Virus record (IMG/VR): IMGVR_UViG_3300036045_000505
Span: 1-20,876 of that record
Origin: a virus
Length of the DNA: 20,876 bases
Reading direction: 5' to 3' (one strand)
Position 1 is the stretch's first letter. Each line of letters opens with the position of its first letter. Below, piece by piece: positions 7,115 through 15,758 of the stretch. The notes beneath the pieces were generated by a model. That model saw nothing but the letters and a program-made list of their open reading frames with translations. It had not been told where the DNA came from and made no database searches. Position numbers and translations under genes: made by a program.

Positions 7115-9532
7115 GTGGCGACCGAGCTGCTGCTGTCGGTCGGCGACGGCACGACCACCGGCTACCTGGACCTGATCGAGCCGCCCTATGGGCTGGTCGA
7201 GGGAAGCTGGGACACCTCCGAGCCGGGGAGAGTGCGCTTCACGCTAGAGATCTCCGGCACGAGCGGCAACGACCTTGACCTGAACATTGCGGCGATCCTG
7301 ACCAAGCTCCGGCAGGCCGAGAACGCGGCCCAGCCGGGGGCCTACGGCGATTGGGTGACGCTGGGCGTGGCGCTCGGCGGGATGTCCAAGCGCGTCTACT
7401 ACGACATCCTGAACGGGACCGTCACGATCCGGCCGGAGAGCCACACCGCGCCGATCCTCGAGGTCTCTCACACCGTCCTGGCCGACATCGAGCTGCGGAC
7501 GCTAGAGCATCCCCGCGGCGAGAGCTACGCCCAGACGCTGAACGGGACATTGACGAACGGGGCCATCGCCTGGCTGATCGAGAACGTGCCGGGGGACGCC
7601 GACGCGCTGGTACGGCTGGCGATCACCGACGTTTCGACAAACGGGAAATTCATCAACCGGCTGCGGTTTGCGTTGGCGAGCGCCGAGGGCATCGCGCTGG
7701 GCGATTGGGACCCGTGGGTGGACGTGACGGCGGTTAGCCCGGCGACGACCCAGGCCGACGCGAGCGCCTTCGGCGGCAACTACGCACGGCGCTCGATCAC
7801 GCCGGGGGGCGGCTACCTGGCCATCGCCCGGGCGGTGATGCCCTCGGGAGCCCAGAACAAGGGCCGCCGAAACGTGTGGATCCGGGCGCGCGACAACGCG
7901 ACCGCTATGAGCGCGCCGACCAGCTTCGACGGGACGGTCACCGAGAGCACGACCACGACGGTCGAAACCTCCGCGATCACGCCGGCGGTGCTATCGCTCT
8001 CCCAGGTCAAGACCGCGACGACGACCAGCGGCTCGACCATCGCGGCGACCTGGTCGCCGACGACGGTATCCGGCAACGGCTGGTTCGCGGCCATCGAGAC
8101 GCGCTGGAACACGGGGGCGGTCGACCTGGCGATCACGCCGCCGGCCGGCTGGACCTTCGTCGGGCGGCTGACGGCGGGGGTCGGAGCTGAGCGTACCTGG
8201 CTGCATCTCTTCGCCCGGGAGAACGCGCCATCCAGCAGCGCGTCGCAGAGCTTCAGCTTGAGCGAGAGCGCCACGCTGGTGCGGGCCGTCCTGATCATGG
8301 CCGAGGTCAATAACGCCATTTTGGCCGGGCTCATTGACCGCTTCGCGATGGAGGCGATGTTGACCGCCGACCTGGAGAACGGCGTCGTCAAGCTCGACGC
8401 CGGCGAGACGACCTTCCCCGGCGAGATGGTCCTGATGGTGGCGAGTCCACGCTGGGACTACACCGGGAGCGTCGGCGGGGGCTTCTCAGCCTGGCTCTCC
8501 GGGCAGACTGAGCAGGCCGACACGCAGTTCTTCGGGCTCGGCAGCCGGGTCTACGGCCAGGCTCAGACCGGGAGCACGCTGAGCGAGACGATCCCGGCCG
8601 TATCGAGCGGCACGGTGCTGGGCTACCTCTCGGCCGTCATCTCCCTGCGGCCCAAGCTAACGACCATCGTCAGCTCGACCGAGGTGCCCCAGGAGCCGTT
8701 CGCCGGCGACCTGCTGGCGGGCACCTACAGCCTGCGGCTTCAGGCGGTCGACGTATCCGGACGGGTCTCGAACGCGACGAGCACCATCATCGAAACAGTG
8801 ACGAAGCCAAACGGGAGGATCGATCTCACCTGGACGGCGCCGGCCGGCCAGATCAGCCACTACCTGCTGAGCTGGCAGCGCGGGGCCGTCATCCGCCAGA
8901 TCGCGACGCCGAACGCGACCACCAGCTACAGCCTGACGACCGAGACGGGGGCGAAGATCATCTCCGCTTTGCCGTCAACGGTGGGCGCGACGGCAAGCCC
9001 CAACCCGCTCCGGCTGCGGGCCGGGACGCTGAACGGGACGCTGTCCGCCATCGACCGGCAGATCCTGGTCCCCAGCGGGGGGCAGTGGTTCCTGGTGAAC
9101 GGCGGGCTCTTGGACCTGCCGCCGGTGGAGCGATTGGTGGACGGCTCGCGGCCCGACTGGGCCATCGAGATCGACGCGATCAGCGGGGGCGGCGCGGCGG
9201 CGAACGTCGAGGTGGACGCCGTGTTCCTGGCCCCGCACGACCATCCCCAGCTCACGGTGGAGGTTCCGGGACTGACCCTGGTCGCCCTCCGGAACTGGCT
9301 GATCGAGACCCACCGGAGCGGGAAGTCGATGAGCGGCTGGCTGCGGGACACCGGGACCAGTGCCGAGGCGGGCCGGATTACGCCGGTCGGCGTCCTGACC
9401 CTGCCGCCGGGCGACGTGATCCTGGCGATGGCGGCGGACGTGGTGAGCGGCGTCTCCGACATGGTGGACGCGAAAGTCCAGGCGGCGATGACCATCTACC
9501 CGCGCTTCAAGTGGCAGCGCGGGAATCGCTAG
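7115..9532 (+). CDS. large tail tip / adsorption protein with Fn3-like domain
   Basis: 805 residues from GTG 7115, two bases after the tape measure stop, with GGGAGG just upstream. Residues about 1-150 (GYLDLIEPPYGLVEGSWDTSEPG onward) are a beta-rich domain of the kind found in siphovirus distal tail proteins. Residues about 272-412 form a Thr/Ser-rich beta-sandwich-like stretch (GSTIAATWSPTTV, NGWFAAIETRW, GWTFVGRL). Residues about 515-610 look like a fibronectin III domain (YSLRLQAVDVSGRVSN, RIDLTWTAPAG, YLLSWQRG). The C-terminus ends in a strand segment (YPRFKWQRG). The order (after tape measure, before spike and fibres) supports a tail tip structural role with surface-binding modules. The exact family is uncertain. 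Confidence 0.65.
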   Translation: MATELLLSVGDGTTTGYLDLIEPPYGLVEGSWDTSEPGRVRFTLEISGTSGNDLDLNIAAILTKLRQAENAAQPGAYGDWVTLGVALGGMSKRVYYDILNGTVTIRPESHTAPILEVSHTVLADIELRTLEHPRGESYAQTLNGTLTNGAIAWLIENVPGDADALVRLAITDVSTNGKFINRLRFALASAEGIALGDWDPWVDVTAVSPATTQADASAFGGNYARRSITPGGGYLAIARAVMPSGAQNKGRRNVWIRARDNATAMSAPTSFDGTVTESTTTTVETSAITPAVLSLSQVKTATTTSGSTIAATWSPTTVSGNGWFAAIETRWNTGAVDLAITPPAGWTFVGRLTAGVGAERTWLHLFARENAPSSSASQSFSLSESATLVRAVLIMAEVNNAILAGLIDRFAMEAMLTADLENGVVKLDAGETTFPGEMVLMVASPRWDYTGSVGGGFSAWLSGQTEQADTQFFGLGSRVYGQAQTGSTLSETIPAVSSGTVLGYLSAVISLRPKLTTIVSSTEVPQEPFAGDLLAGTYSLRLQAVDVSGRVSNATSTIIETVTKPNGRIDLTWTAPAGQISHYLLSWQRGAVIRQIATPNATTSYSLTTETGAKIISALPSTVGATASPNPLRLRAGTLNGTLSAIDRQILVPSGGQWFLVNGGLLDLPPVERLVDGSRPDWAIEIDAISGGGAAANVEVDAVFLAPHDHPQLTVEVPGLTLVALRNWLIETHRSGKSMSGWLRDTGTSAEAGRITPVGVLTLPPGDVILAMAADVVSGVSDMVDAKVQAAMTIYPRFKWQRGNR

Positions 9533-9550
9533 TACAGAGAGGAGTTCTGG

Positions 9551-10513
9551 ATGCCTGAGTATCGGACACAGCCGACGGACGGATTGGCTGAGGCGATCAC
9601 CAGCCTGGCAACGGGAGACACGCTCGTCGTCGGGGCGGGCGAGTACGCCCAGGATGTCAAGGCGCGGCCGCCGGCCGGCGTCACGATCCGGTTCGATCCG
9701 GACGCGCTGATCCGCGGGCTCTATCACCTGAGCAGCGCCGAGGAATTCCGGGCGCTCGACACGCGGGTGGCTTGGCGGGACGGACTGCCGAGCACCGAGC
9801 ACATGGTCAAGTTCCAGGGGGGAAGCGGGTTCGAGGTCGCCGGCGGGGAGTTGTGGGGCGCGCGCTCCTTCGCGGCACTGGTGGTGACCGGGCTGGCCCA
9901 GGAGTTCGACATCCACGACCTGTACATCCACGACACCTACGCCTCGAACGGGAAGAACCAGGACCACCTGATCTATATCGCCGACGGAAGCCAGGGGCGG
10001 ATCCACCATAACCGGCTGAAGGGCGCGGCGAATGGGCGCGGGGTGAAGCTCGGCTCGACATCCAGCCGGGCGCTGCCGGTCGGGATCGAGGTGGATCACA
10101 ACACCATCGTCGATTGTCTAGGCCCATCGCCGGCGCAGTTTTCGAACCGGGCGGCCCAGAACGTCGCCCACCACAACATCTGCGTGAACTCGGCCGAGGA
10201 GACCTTCACCGTCCACGACCTGACCGGGCGGGACAACCGGGTCCACGACAACATCTACTGGGGGTCCACCGGACTCATGGAGACGTCGCCGGGCCTGATC
10301 GACGGCGGCGGGAACCGCATGGAGGACCCAGAGCTCGACGAGGAGCTGCGGCCCAAGGCGGATTTGATCGGGATCTACGGCCACGTCCGGGAGGGTGATG
10401 TGCTGGCGGACCTACGGGCCGAGATCACCCGGCTGAACGGGGTCGTCGCCGGACACGAGGCGGAGCTGGCGAGCTACCGGCCGATCAGCATCATCGGGAA
10501 GGTCGTCGGCTAG
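9551..10513 (+). CDS. parallel beta-helix tail spike, pectate-lyase-like fold
   Basis: 320 residues from ATG 9551, preceded by GAGAGGA at 9537-9543. Repeated short strands with stacked Asn/His positions (FDIHDLYIHDTYASN, GRIHHNRLKG, IEVDHNTIVDCLG, NVAHHNICVNS, RVHDNIYWGS) are the hallmark of a right-handed parallel beta-helix of the pectate lyase type; many phage spikes use this fold to bind or cleave surface polysaccharide. An opening stretch (DGLAEAITSLATGDTLVVGAGEYA) is the usual cap. Residues about 285-310 (VLADLRAEITRLNGVVAGHEAEL) form a short coiled coil, which probably drives trimerisation. Catalytic residues and substrate cannot be told from sequence. Confidence 0.8.
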   Translation: MPEYRTQPTDGLAEAITSLATGDTLVVGAGEYAQDVKARPPAGVTIRFDPDALIRGLYHLSSAEEFRALDTRVAWRDGLPSTEHMVKFQGGSGFEVAGGELWGARSFAALVVTGLAQEFDIHDLYIHDTYASNGKNQDHLIYIADGSQGRIHHNRLKGAANGRGVKLGSTSSRALPVGIEVDHNTIVDCLGPSPAQFSNRAAQNVAHHNICVNSAEETFTVHDLTGRDNRVHDNIYWGSTGLMETSPGLIDGGGNRMEDPELDEELRPKADLIGIYGHVREGDVLADLRAEITRLNGVVAGHEAELASYRPISIIGKVVG

Positions 10514-11227
10514 ATGGCATACCCGGTGATCCAGGGCAACGTCGTCGGCTCGGCGCTCAGCGTGTCCAGCTTCCTGCTGGATAGCTGGACACCGGGGGCC
10601 GACGATCTGCTCCTGCTCTTCCTGCACCTTCGGCAGACCCGGACGGCGACCGGCGTGACGGGCAATGGGCTGACCTGGACGCGGATCATCAACCGGCAGG
10701 ATGCCCAGAACCAGATCCACGGCGAGGTGTGGTGGGCGCAGGGCGCGAGCCCGAGCACCGGGCAGATCGAAGTCACGCTCGACGCGACGGCTGGATCGAT
10801 GCTGGCACGCGCCGTACGGATCTCTGGGGCCGCGAGCGGCACGCCAGCGGTCATCGCCTCGGCCGACACCGGCGGGACCGACACGGCGTCGCCGAGCGTG
10901 GGACTGACGACCGACGTGGCCGAGGCGGTGGTGGTCGGGACGATTGGCTGCCGTTCGCGGACGCTGACCTGGGGCTCGGGCATTACGGCCGTTGGGAGCC
11001 AGCAGGCGGTTGGCTCGGCCGGCGACGAGTTGAGGTTGGACACGGGATATCGGCAAGTGGCGAGCGCGAGCGCGACGACCATCGACGCAACGCTGTCCAG
11101 CGCCAACGACTGGATCGCAATGGCGGTGCAGGTCGCGCCAGTCGGTGCACCTCCGCCGGAGGGACAACCGATCCACCTCCGGCGGCCGGGGCTCTGGCTG
11201 CCGCCACAACTCGGAAGGGGGTTCTAG
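10514..11227 (+). CDS. beta-sandwich adsorption / fibre-associated protein
   Basis: 237 residues from ATG 10514, starting immediately after the spike stop codon, with GGGAAGG inside the upstream gene as ribosome site. The body alternates beta-strands with Thr/Gly/Ser-rich turns (DDLLLLFLHLRQT, NGLTWTRIINRQ, GQIEVTLDATAGSMLARAVRISGAASG), like the sandwich segment inside the 805-residue tail protein (about 272-412). It ends in a Pro/Arg/Gly-rich peptide (RRPGLWLPPQLGRGF), a type of ending seen on phage surface proteins. No enzyme motif is visible. The likely role is in the tail tip or as a decoration protein; family not identified. Confidence 0.6.
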   Translation: MAYPVIQGNVVGSALSVSSFLLDSWTPGADDLLLLFLHLRQTRTATGVTGNGLTWTRIINRQDAQNQIHGEVWWAQGASPSTGQIEVTLDATAGSMLARAVRISGAASGTPAVIASADTGGTDTASPSVGLTTDVAEAVVVGTIGCRSRTLTWGSGITAVGSQQAVGSAGDELRLDTGYRQVASASATTIDATLSSANDWIAMAVQVAPVGAPPPEGQPIHLRRPGLWLPPQLGRGF

Positions 11228-12082
11228 ATGGCTGCTGGAGATGGCCGGCCATTGCCACGCAAGAACGTCGCGTATCGCGTCTATCTACCGATCTTCGACG
11301 CCGACGGCGACCTGGTCAGCGGCGCGACCGGGCTGGACTCGGAGATCTCGAAGGACGGCGCGGCGTTCGCCGACTGCACCAACGAGGCGACCGAGATCGG
11401 CGCGAGCGGGGTCTACTACCTCGACCTGACATCGACCGAGATGAACGCCGACGCGGTGTGCGTGATCGTCAAGACTAGCACCAGTGGGGCCAAGACGACA
11501 CCGATCATCCTCTATCCAGAGGAGCAGGGCGATATCCGGATCGACCCAGCCCCGGTCGCAGATCAGGTCTGGGACGAGCTCCGGGCCGACCATGTTACGG
11601 CCGGTAGCTTCGGTCAGTACGCGCCAGCCAATGTGACCCACATCTCGGGCGATTCCGGGGCGGCCGACAACGCTGAGAGCTTCTTTGACGGGACCGGCTA
11701 CGCGGGGACCAACAACGTGATCCCGGTGGTGACGACCGTGAACGGCTTAGGGGCCGGGGTCATCACGGCGGCCTCCATCGCCGCGGACGCCATCACCGCC
11801 GCGAAGATCGCCGCCGACGCGATTGGGGCGTCCGAACTGGCGACCGACGCTATCACCGAGATCGTGACGGCATTGCTGACGACCGCCATGACCGAGAGCT
11901 ACTCAACCGATGGAGGTACCCGGACCTTGGCCCAAGCGCTCTATGAGATTTGCCAGCTCTTACAGGAGTCCAGCGTGAGCGGCACGACCGTGACGGTCAA
12001 GAAGGTCGACGGAACCACGACGGCATACACGCTGACGACGAACAGCGCGACGACGCCGACATCGGTGACGAGGTCCACCTAG
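11228..12082 (+). CDS. tail fibre-like protein with Ala/Ile repeat shaft
   Basis: 284 residues from ATG 11228, directly after the upstream TAG, with GGAAGGGGG as ribosome site. Residues about 1-95 (VAYRVYLPIFDADGDLVSG, LDSEISKDG, VYYLDLTSTEMNADAVCVIV) form a beta-rich domain of the kind found at the N-terminus of phage fibres. Residues about 178-212 are a short repeat run (ITAASIAADAITAAKIAADAI), typical of trimeric fibre shafts. The C-terminus (LAQALYEICQLLQE then a Thr/Val strand region) would fold as a small tip. It overlaps the next gene by one base (TAGTG). The fibre role is inferred from composition and place. Confidence 0.65.
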   Translation: MAAGDGRPLPRKNVAYRVYLPIFDADGDLVSGATGLDSEISKDGAAFADCTNEATEIGASGVYYLDLTSTEMNADAVCVIVKTSTSGAKTTPIILYPEEQGDIRIDPAPVADQVWDELRADHVTAGSFGQYAPANVTHISGDSGAADNAESFFDGTGYAGTNNVIPVVTTVNGLGAGVITAASIAADAITAAKIAADAIGASELATDAITEIVTALLTTAMTESYSTDGGTRTLAQALYEICQLLQESSVSGTTVTVKKVDGTTTAYTLTTNSATTPTSVTRST

Positions 12083-13353
12083 TGCCGGTCTCCGGGCTGG
12101 TTCTACGAGCTGGGGTTGGCCCGGAGGCCACGCCGAGCTTGCTCCTGCTGCGCGGTCTCAATCCGGAAGGGGTGCCGGCCCCAAGTGCGACGATCCCCGG
12201 CGAGTCCTCCGACCCGCGGCCGACCGTGGCGCTGGTGATCGCGAGCGCCCTGCCGGAGGGTCTCGCCCTGCCGGTGATCGACGTGAACCCGAGGGTGACG
12301 AGCGTCGAGGTGGAGACGCAGTTGCCAGGCGGGTTCGGACTCTGCCGGGTCGGGATGCTGCCGCCGGACCTGCCGAGGCCAGCCGTCTACCCCTATCTCC
12401 CGATGCCGGTCGAGGTGCAGGACCGGAGCCATATCGCGGTTCACGTCGGCGGATCGGTCGTCCACGAGGGCGTGCTGCAAGAGACTGATGAGCCGGGCGG
12501 GCGGGTTCACGGGCTCTCGTCGCTCGGCTACGGGCTGGCCGGGATGAACTGGGGCGTCTATGAGTCGGCCGGCAGCGACCTCACGACTTCGGGGGCCATC
12601 GTGCGGGACGTGATCCGCCAAGCCGCGCCGCTGCTCAGTCTAGCGGTGGGCGACGGCTTCGTCGATCCGGGCGTCCGGCATGCCTGGAGCGAGTACGACG
12701 GGCGGACGCCGGCCGAGGTGCTCGACCAGCTCACCCGCGAGGGCGGCGGCGACGAGAACACGCCCTGGCTGTTCACGGTCTACGAGGACCGGGCGCTGCG
12801 GTTCCTGCCGCAGGTGACGCCGAGCCAGGCGATCTACCGCGTCCCGGTCGATGAGCGGATGAGGATCCGGCGCTCGCTGGGCCACATCGTCGACGCGGCG
12901 CGAATGAGCTACCAGGACGCCGACGGCGAGGAAGCCTACACGCCTTGGTTCTACCGCGCTGGGGTGGATCGCTCCAGCCCCTATCTCCGGCGGCGGACGT
13001 TGAGTGGATCGGCCGAGACGGCGGCGATCCAATTCGTCCAGACCTGGCTACGGGAGAACAGCGCGGCGCGGCTGGCGGTCTCGCTGACGCTCTCCGACTG
13101 GGATGAGCTGGAGCTGGTCGGCGGCGGCCGGCGGCCGGGCTATCTCGTGCGGGCGAGCGAGCCGGCCGAGATCGAGGGGTACGGGATCGTCTTCATCACC
13201 CGGACTCAGGCGAACCTATCGACCGGCCAGGTATCGATTCAACTTGGGGATCTCATGTACCGGAGCCTTGGCAGCTTGCTGACCCGGCTCCAGGAGACGG
13301 ACAGCGCGGCGCGGACGGGCCGGTCGGCCGTGACGGGGGCGAGGAGCCGGTAA
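12082..13353 (+). CDS. putative baseplate / tail hub-type protein
   Basis: 423 residues from GTG 12082, whose first base is the last base of the upstream TAG. The frame is open further upstream (to 11950), but that part overlaps the fibre gene and reads as charged nonsense. Features seen: a strand-rich N-terminal half with PVEVQDRSHIAVHVGGSVVHEGVLQE, then RHAWSEYDGRTPAEVLDQLTREGG, LFTVYEDRALRFLP, and DAARMSYQDADGEEAYTPWFYR. This series (property-like beta domain, then a 'helix after Ser/Pro' domain and long strands) resembles tail hub or late-control-type proteins. Family assignment is tentative. It is the last tail gene before the lysis cassette. Confidence 0.5.
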   Translation: MPVSGLVLRAGVGPEATPSLLLLRGLNPEGVPAPSATIPGESSDPRPTVALVIASALPEGLALPVIDVNPRVTSVEVETQLPGGFGLCRVGMLPPDLPRPAVYPYLPMPVEVQDRSHIAVHVGGSVVHEGVLQETDEPGGRVHGLSSLGYGLAGMNWGVYESAGSDLTTSGAIVRDVIRQAAPLLSLAVGDGFVDPGVRHAWSEYDGRTPAEVLDQLTREGGGDENTPWLFTVYEDRALRFLPQVTPSQAIYRVPVDERMRIRRSLGHIVDAARMSYQDADGEEAYTPWFYRAGVDRSSPYLRRRTLSGSAETAAIQFVQTWLRENSAARLAVSLTLSDWDELELVGGGRRPGYLVRASEPAEIEGYGIVFITRTQANLSTGQVSIQLGDLMYRSLGSLLTRLQETDSAARTGRSAVTGARSR

Positions 13354-13379
13354 CGATGGGAATGAGCGAGGAGTGTGCC

Positions 13380-13673
13380 ATGACACAGCCGGAGTCGGAC
13401 GCGCTCCACCGGGAGATGATCAAGCTCGACGTCAAACTCGACGCCCTCGCCGATGAGTTCCGGAGCGGTCAGCGGCGGCAAGACGACGAGATCAGCGGGC
13501 TCCGGGCGGAGATGCATGGATCGCAGCTCCTCACCCAGGAGCAGATCGAGGATGCCGTTTGGGCGGGTGTCCGGCGGCTGCTGAGCCTGAAACGGCTCGG
13601 CGTAGTGTTTGGGGTATTCATCGCCGCCGCGGGGGCGGTCGATGTCATGATCAGGCTCATCGGAGCCTGGTAG
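13380..13673 (+). CDS. coiled-coil membrane protein, XhlA/holin-accessory type
   Basis: 97 residues from ATG 13380. This start is preferred over ATG 13356 because GCGAGGA lies exactly 7 nt upstream, the spacing seen at several other genes here. Residues about 8-45 form a charged coiled coil (LHREMIKLDVKLDALADEF, RQDDEISGLRAEM), and residues about 73-95 a single transmembrane helix (LGVVFGVFIAAAGAVDVMI). This layout matches XhlA-like hemolysin or holin partner proteins that sit beside holins and endolysins. Followed after 13 bp by the two-helix holin. Function is inferred from topology and neighbours. Confidence 0.65.
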   Translation: MTQPESDALHREMIKLDVKLDALADEFRSGQRRQDDEISGLRAEMHGSQLLTQEQIEDAVWAGVRRLLSLKRLGVVFGVFIAAAGAVDVMIRLIGAW

Positions 13674-13686
13674 AGAGGACCGCATC

Positions 13687-13917
13687 ATGTGGTTGTTCCG
13701 GAGGATTCAAGAAGATCCAGCCATGTTCTACGCGATCATCCAGGCGACTATCGCCCTGATCGTGATCCTCGGGCTGCCGATTAGCCGGGAGGCTGAGGCG
13801 GCCATCCTCGTGCTGGTGGCGCTGGTGATCGGCTTCCTGACCAAGCGGCAGGTGACGCCGACGGCGACGTTGCCGACCGACGTCCAGCGGCAGATCCGGC
13901 GGGACCGGCAGCTATGA
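13687..13917 (+). CDS. phage holin, two transmembrane helices
   Basis: 76 residues from ATG 13687, with GAGAGGA at 13673-13679. Two hydrophobic helices lie at about residues 14-31 (FYAIIQATIALIVILGL) and 39-53 (AAILVLVALVIGFLT), followed by a basic C-terminal tail (RQIRRDRQL). Small size, two membrane spans, a charged end and an ATGA overlap with the endolysin gene are what is expected of a holin that permeabilises the inner membrane at lysis. No family name is assigned. It may act together with the coiled-coil protein upstream. Confidence 0.75.
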   Translation: MWLFRRIQEDPAMFYAIIQATIALIVILGLPISREAEAAILVLVALVIGFLTKRQVTPTATLPTDVQRQIRRDRQL

Positions 13918-15488
13918 CCCTGACGCTGGCCGACGCGGTCCGTGGTCCGGTCGACCTCACCGAGCAGGGTATCGTCGCGGGGATCTTCGCCAAGGGCGTC
14001 CCGGCATATAGCCAACAGCAGGTGGGGGTCTACGCGCGATCGAACGTCTACTGGTCGCGGCTATTCGGCGTCCGGACCTCTGGCTGTGTCGGCCAGCAGA
14101 TGCACGAGACGGGCTGGCTCTGGTCACGGGCGAAGCCGAACCAGGTGGACCCGTCGCAGTTCAACTTCGGCGGCGTCGGGGCCGACAACAGCGGCGCGTC
14201 CGGGCTCCGGGCCGACACCATCGATCAAGGCGTCCTGATCTACTACTGCCACCTGGCGCTCTACGTCTATGGCACGCCTGACCGGTGGCCGGAGGCGGTC
14301 CAGCAGTACGCCAAGTGGGCGCTCCGGCTGAAAGACGTTCAGTGGGCGCATGCCAATAAAAAGAGGCCGGACGGCACCCGACTCAATTTCCTGGGCGCGA
14401 TGGAGACATACGGCGATTTCGTCAATGGCCGCTGGGCGCAGTCTGACCACATCCCCATCGGCTCACTCGAGAACGGGTACGCCGCCGGCATCGTCCGGGC
14501 GGCGAACGAGCTGTTGGGCTACAGCAAGGAGCAGGTGACGATGGACCCGACACGACGCATGATCGACCTGGCGCGGCAGGCGGGATTCGAGGTGCACGAT
14601 GTCCGGGGGCGGCTGCCGGTCAACAGCGCCGCTCCCTACCGGATGCTGGGGTTGGACCAGGTCCGCTACATCATCCACCACTGGACCGGGGACGCCTTCA
14701 CCAGGGCCACGATCAAGGCCATTACCGGGACCGACTACGGGGTGGACGTGATCAGCCCGCGGATGAGCGTCGATGACGAGATCGATCTGCTGACCTGGTA
14801 CGCGAACTACCACATCAGCCGCGATGGGCGGAGCTGGGGCGGGATCGCCTACGGGACACTGATTCTGCCGTCTGGCCGGATCTACGTGGCCTGGCCGATC
14901 GGCCAGCGGACCTACCACGCGTATCGAGCGAACGACCTGAGCTACGCGGTCTGCGCGCCGTTGGCGAACGCGGCCGCGCCGACGCCGCCCCAGATGGCCG
15001 CCTCGCAGGCCGTCTGGCGCATCCTGGCCGAGGAGACCCCGGAGATCCCGGCTGGGCGTGGGGATATCCATGGCCACGTCGAGGCGCAGTTCATCGATGC
15101 GCGGAACAAGACGAGCTGTCCTGGGCCGGTCTACCTCCAGGCGCTGAAAGACTTCCGGGCGGGCCAGTCCGCGCCGGCCCCGACGCCGCAGCCAGCCGAC
15201 CCGAACGCCTACCAGGACCCGGAGACGAGACACTGGATCGTCAACGCGCCGGGCGCGCCAATCCTGGACTTCTGGCGCGACGGCGGGGTCGAGCGCTGGG
15301 GCCGGCCGAAGGGCGGCATGAAGTTGCGTGAGGACGGCGTCTACGAGCAGCTCATGGAAAACGTCTTGATCGAGAGCTGGCCGGCCGGGTTCGGGCATCA
15401 TCGCGGCCCACACGTCCGCATCGGCGGGCTGGGCCAGCGGTATGAAGCGGCGCTGCTCCAGATCGAGGAGTTGCGGCGCGCGGCATAG
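13914..15488 (+). CDS. multidomain endolysin: lysozyme-like domain plus amidase
   Basis: 524 residues, ATG overlapping the holin stop (ATGA). Residues about 1-205 look like a lysozyme-fold glucosaminidase: SGCVGQQMHETGWLW places Glu65 where GH73-type enzymes keep the catalytic acid, followed by FNFGGVGADNSGA. Residues about 215-415 form an amidase_2/PGRP domain: RYIIHHWTGD (zinc ligand likely His255), SWGGIAYGTLILPSGRIYVAW, then HGHVEAQF (His386 or His388) and KTSCPGP (Cys402) completing the zinc site. A Pro/Ala linker (about 418-432) leads to residues 438-498 (APILDFWRDGGVERWGRP), resembling LGFP-like wall-binding repeats. It would cut both the glycan and the peptide link of peptidoglycan. 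No signal peptide is seen, so export probably needs the holin. Confidence 0.85.
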   Translation: MTLTLADAVRGPVDLTEQGIVAGIFAKGVPAYSQQQVGVYARSNVYWSRLFGVRTSGCVGQQMHETGWLWSRAKPNQVDPSQFNFGGVGADNSGASGLRADTIDQGVLIYYCHLALYVYGTPDRWPEAVQQYAKWALRLKDVQWAHANKKRPDGTRLNFLGAMETYGDFVNGRWAQSDHIPIGSLENGYAAGIVRAANELLGYSKEQVTMDPTRRMIDLARQAGFEVHDVRGRLPVNSAAPYRMLGLDQVRYIIHHWTGDAFTRATIKAITGTDYGVDVISPRMSVDDEIDLLTWYANYHISRDGRSWGGIAYGTLILPSGRIYVAWPIGQRTYHAYRANDLSYAVCAPLANAAAPTPPQMAASQAVWRILAEETPEIPAGRGDIHGHVEAQFIDARNKTSCPGPVYLQALKDFRAGQSAPAPTPQPADPNAYQDPETRHWIVNAPGAPILDFWRDGGVERWGRPKGGMKLREDGVYEQLMENVLIESWPAGFGHHRGPHVRIGGLGQRYEAALLQIEELRRAA

Positions 15489-15515
15489 ACCACTATCGCG
15501 TAGGGGCCAACGCGG

Positions 15516-15546
15516 GTGCTGGAGCAGCGCCCGTGTGCCAGCGCCC
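15516..15546 (+). other. hairpin after the endolysin gene
   Basis: GGGTGCTGG (left arm, from about 15514) can pair with CCAGCGCCC (to about 15546) with one G-T pair. It contains GTGTGCCAGC at 15533-15542, a motif that recurs in the accessory region. Confidence 0.4.
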
Positions 15547-15563
15547 CGAACCCTCCTTTCCCT

Positions 15564-15591
15564 GACGCCTCCGGCTACGGCTGGGGGCGTC
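15564..15591 (+). terminator. probable end of the late operon
   Basis: GACGCCTCC (15564-15572) pairs with GGGGGCGTC (15583-15591) over nine positions including one T-G pair, with a 10-base loop. It lies 76 bp after the endolysin stop. There is no immediate T run; a short AT-rich stretch begins about 15 bp later. Confidence 0.55.
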
Positions 15592-15617
15592 GTCTCATGT
15601 GTGGTTAAATTTTGAGC

Positions 15618-15689
15618 AGTGGGGTAGAGCAGCGGCAGCTCGTTGGGCTCATAACTCAAAGGTCGCGGGTTCGAGTCCCGCCCCCGCTA
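15618..15689 (+). tRNA. tRNA-Met (anticodon CAT)
   Basis: A full cloverleaf can be drawn: acceptor AGTGGGG (15618-15624) with CCCCGCT (15682-15688), one T-G pair; D stem GAGC/GCTC with loop AGCGGCA; anticodon stem TTGGG/CTCAA with loop CTCATAA, anticodon CAT at 15650-15652; variable loop AGGTC; T stem GCGGG/CCCGC with loop TTCGAGT. Position 89 (A) is the discriminator and CCA is not encoded. It reads as elongator Met, though CAT could also be an Ile tRNA read after lysidine modification. It sits between the lysis block and the minus-strand cassette. Confidence 0.92.
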
Positions 15690-15709
15690 CACACCGCGAT
15701 AGAGACGCC

Positions 15710-15742
15710 ACAACGCCCCTGGCGATGAGCCAGGGGCGTTGT
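15710..15742. terminator. perfect 14-bp hairpin, possibly bidirectional terminator
   Basis: ACAACGCCCCTGGC (15710-15723) and its exact complement (15729-15742) enclose the 5-base loop GATGA. It lies between the plus-strand tRNA and the convergent minus-strand gene ending at 15759, where it could stop transcription from both sides. No T run follows in either direction. Confidence 0.65.
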
Positions 15743-15758
15743 CTATCCCTGCGCCCCG

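Noticed and set aside
8975-10099. Long minus-strand open frame (374 codons) opposite the tail tip and spike genes
   Set aside because: Crosses two plus-strand genes with recognisable folds; composition is Arg/Pro/Asp-rich without domain structure.
11950-12081. Upstream extension of the hub-like gene from TTG 11950
   Set aside because: Overlaps the fibre gene and encodes charged nonsense; the GTG at 12082 has TAGTG coupling.
13356-13379. Earlier ATG for the coiled-coil lysis protein
   Set aside because: Its ribosome site is 10 bases away; GCGAGGA lies 7 bases before ATG 13380, the spacing used by neighbours.
14463-15659. Long minus-strand open frame (398 codons) opposite the endolysin
   Set aside because: Antisense shadow; the plus strand has catalytic motifs in the right order and spacing.
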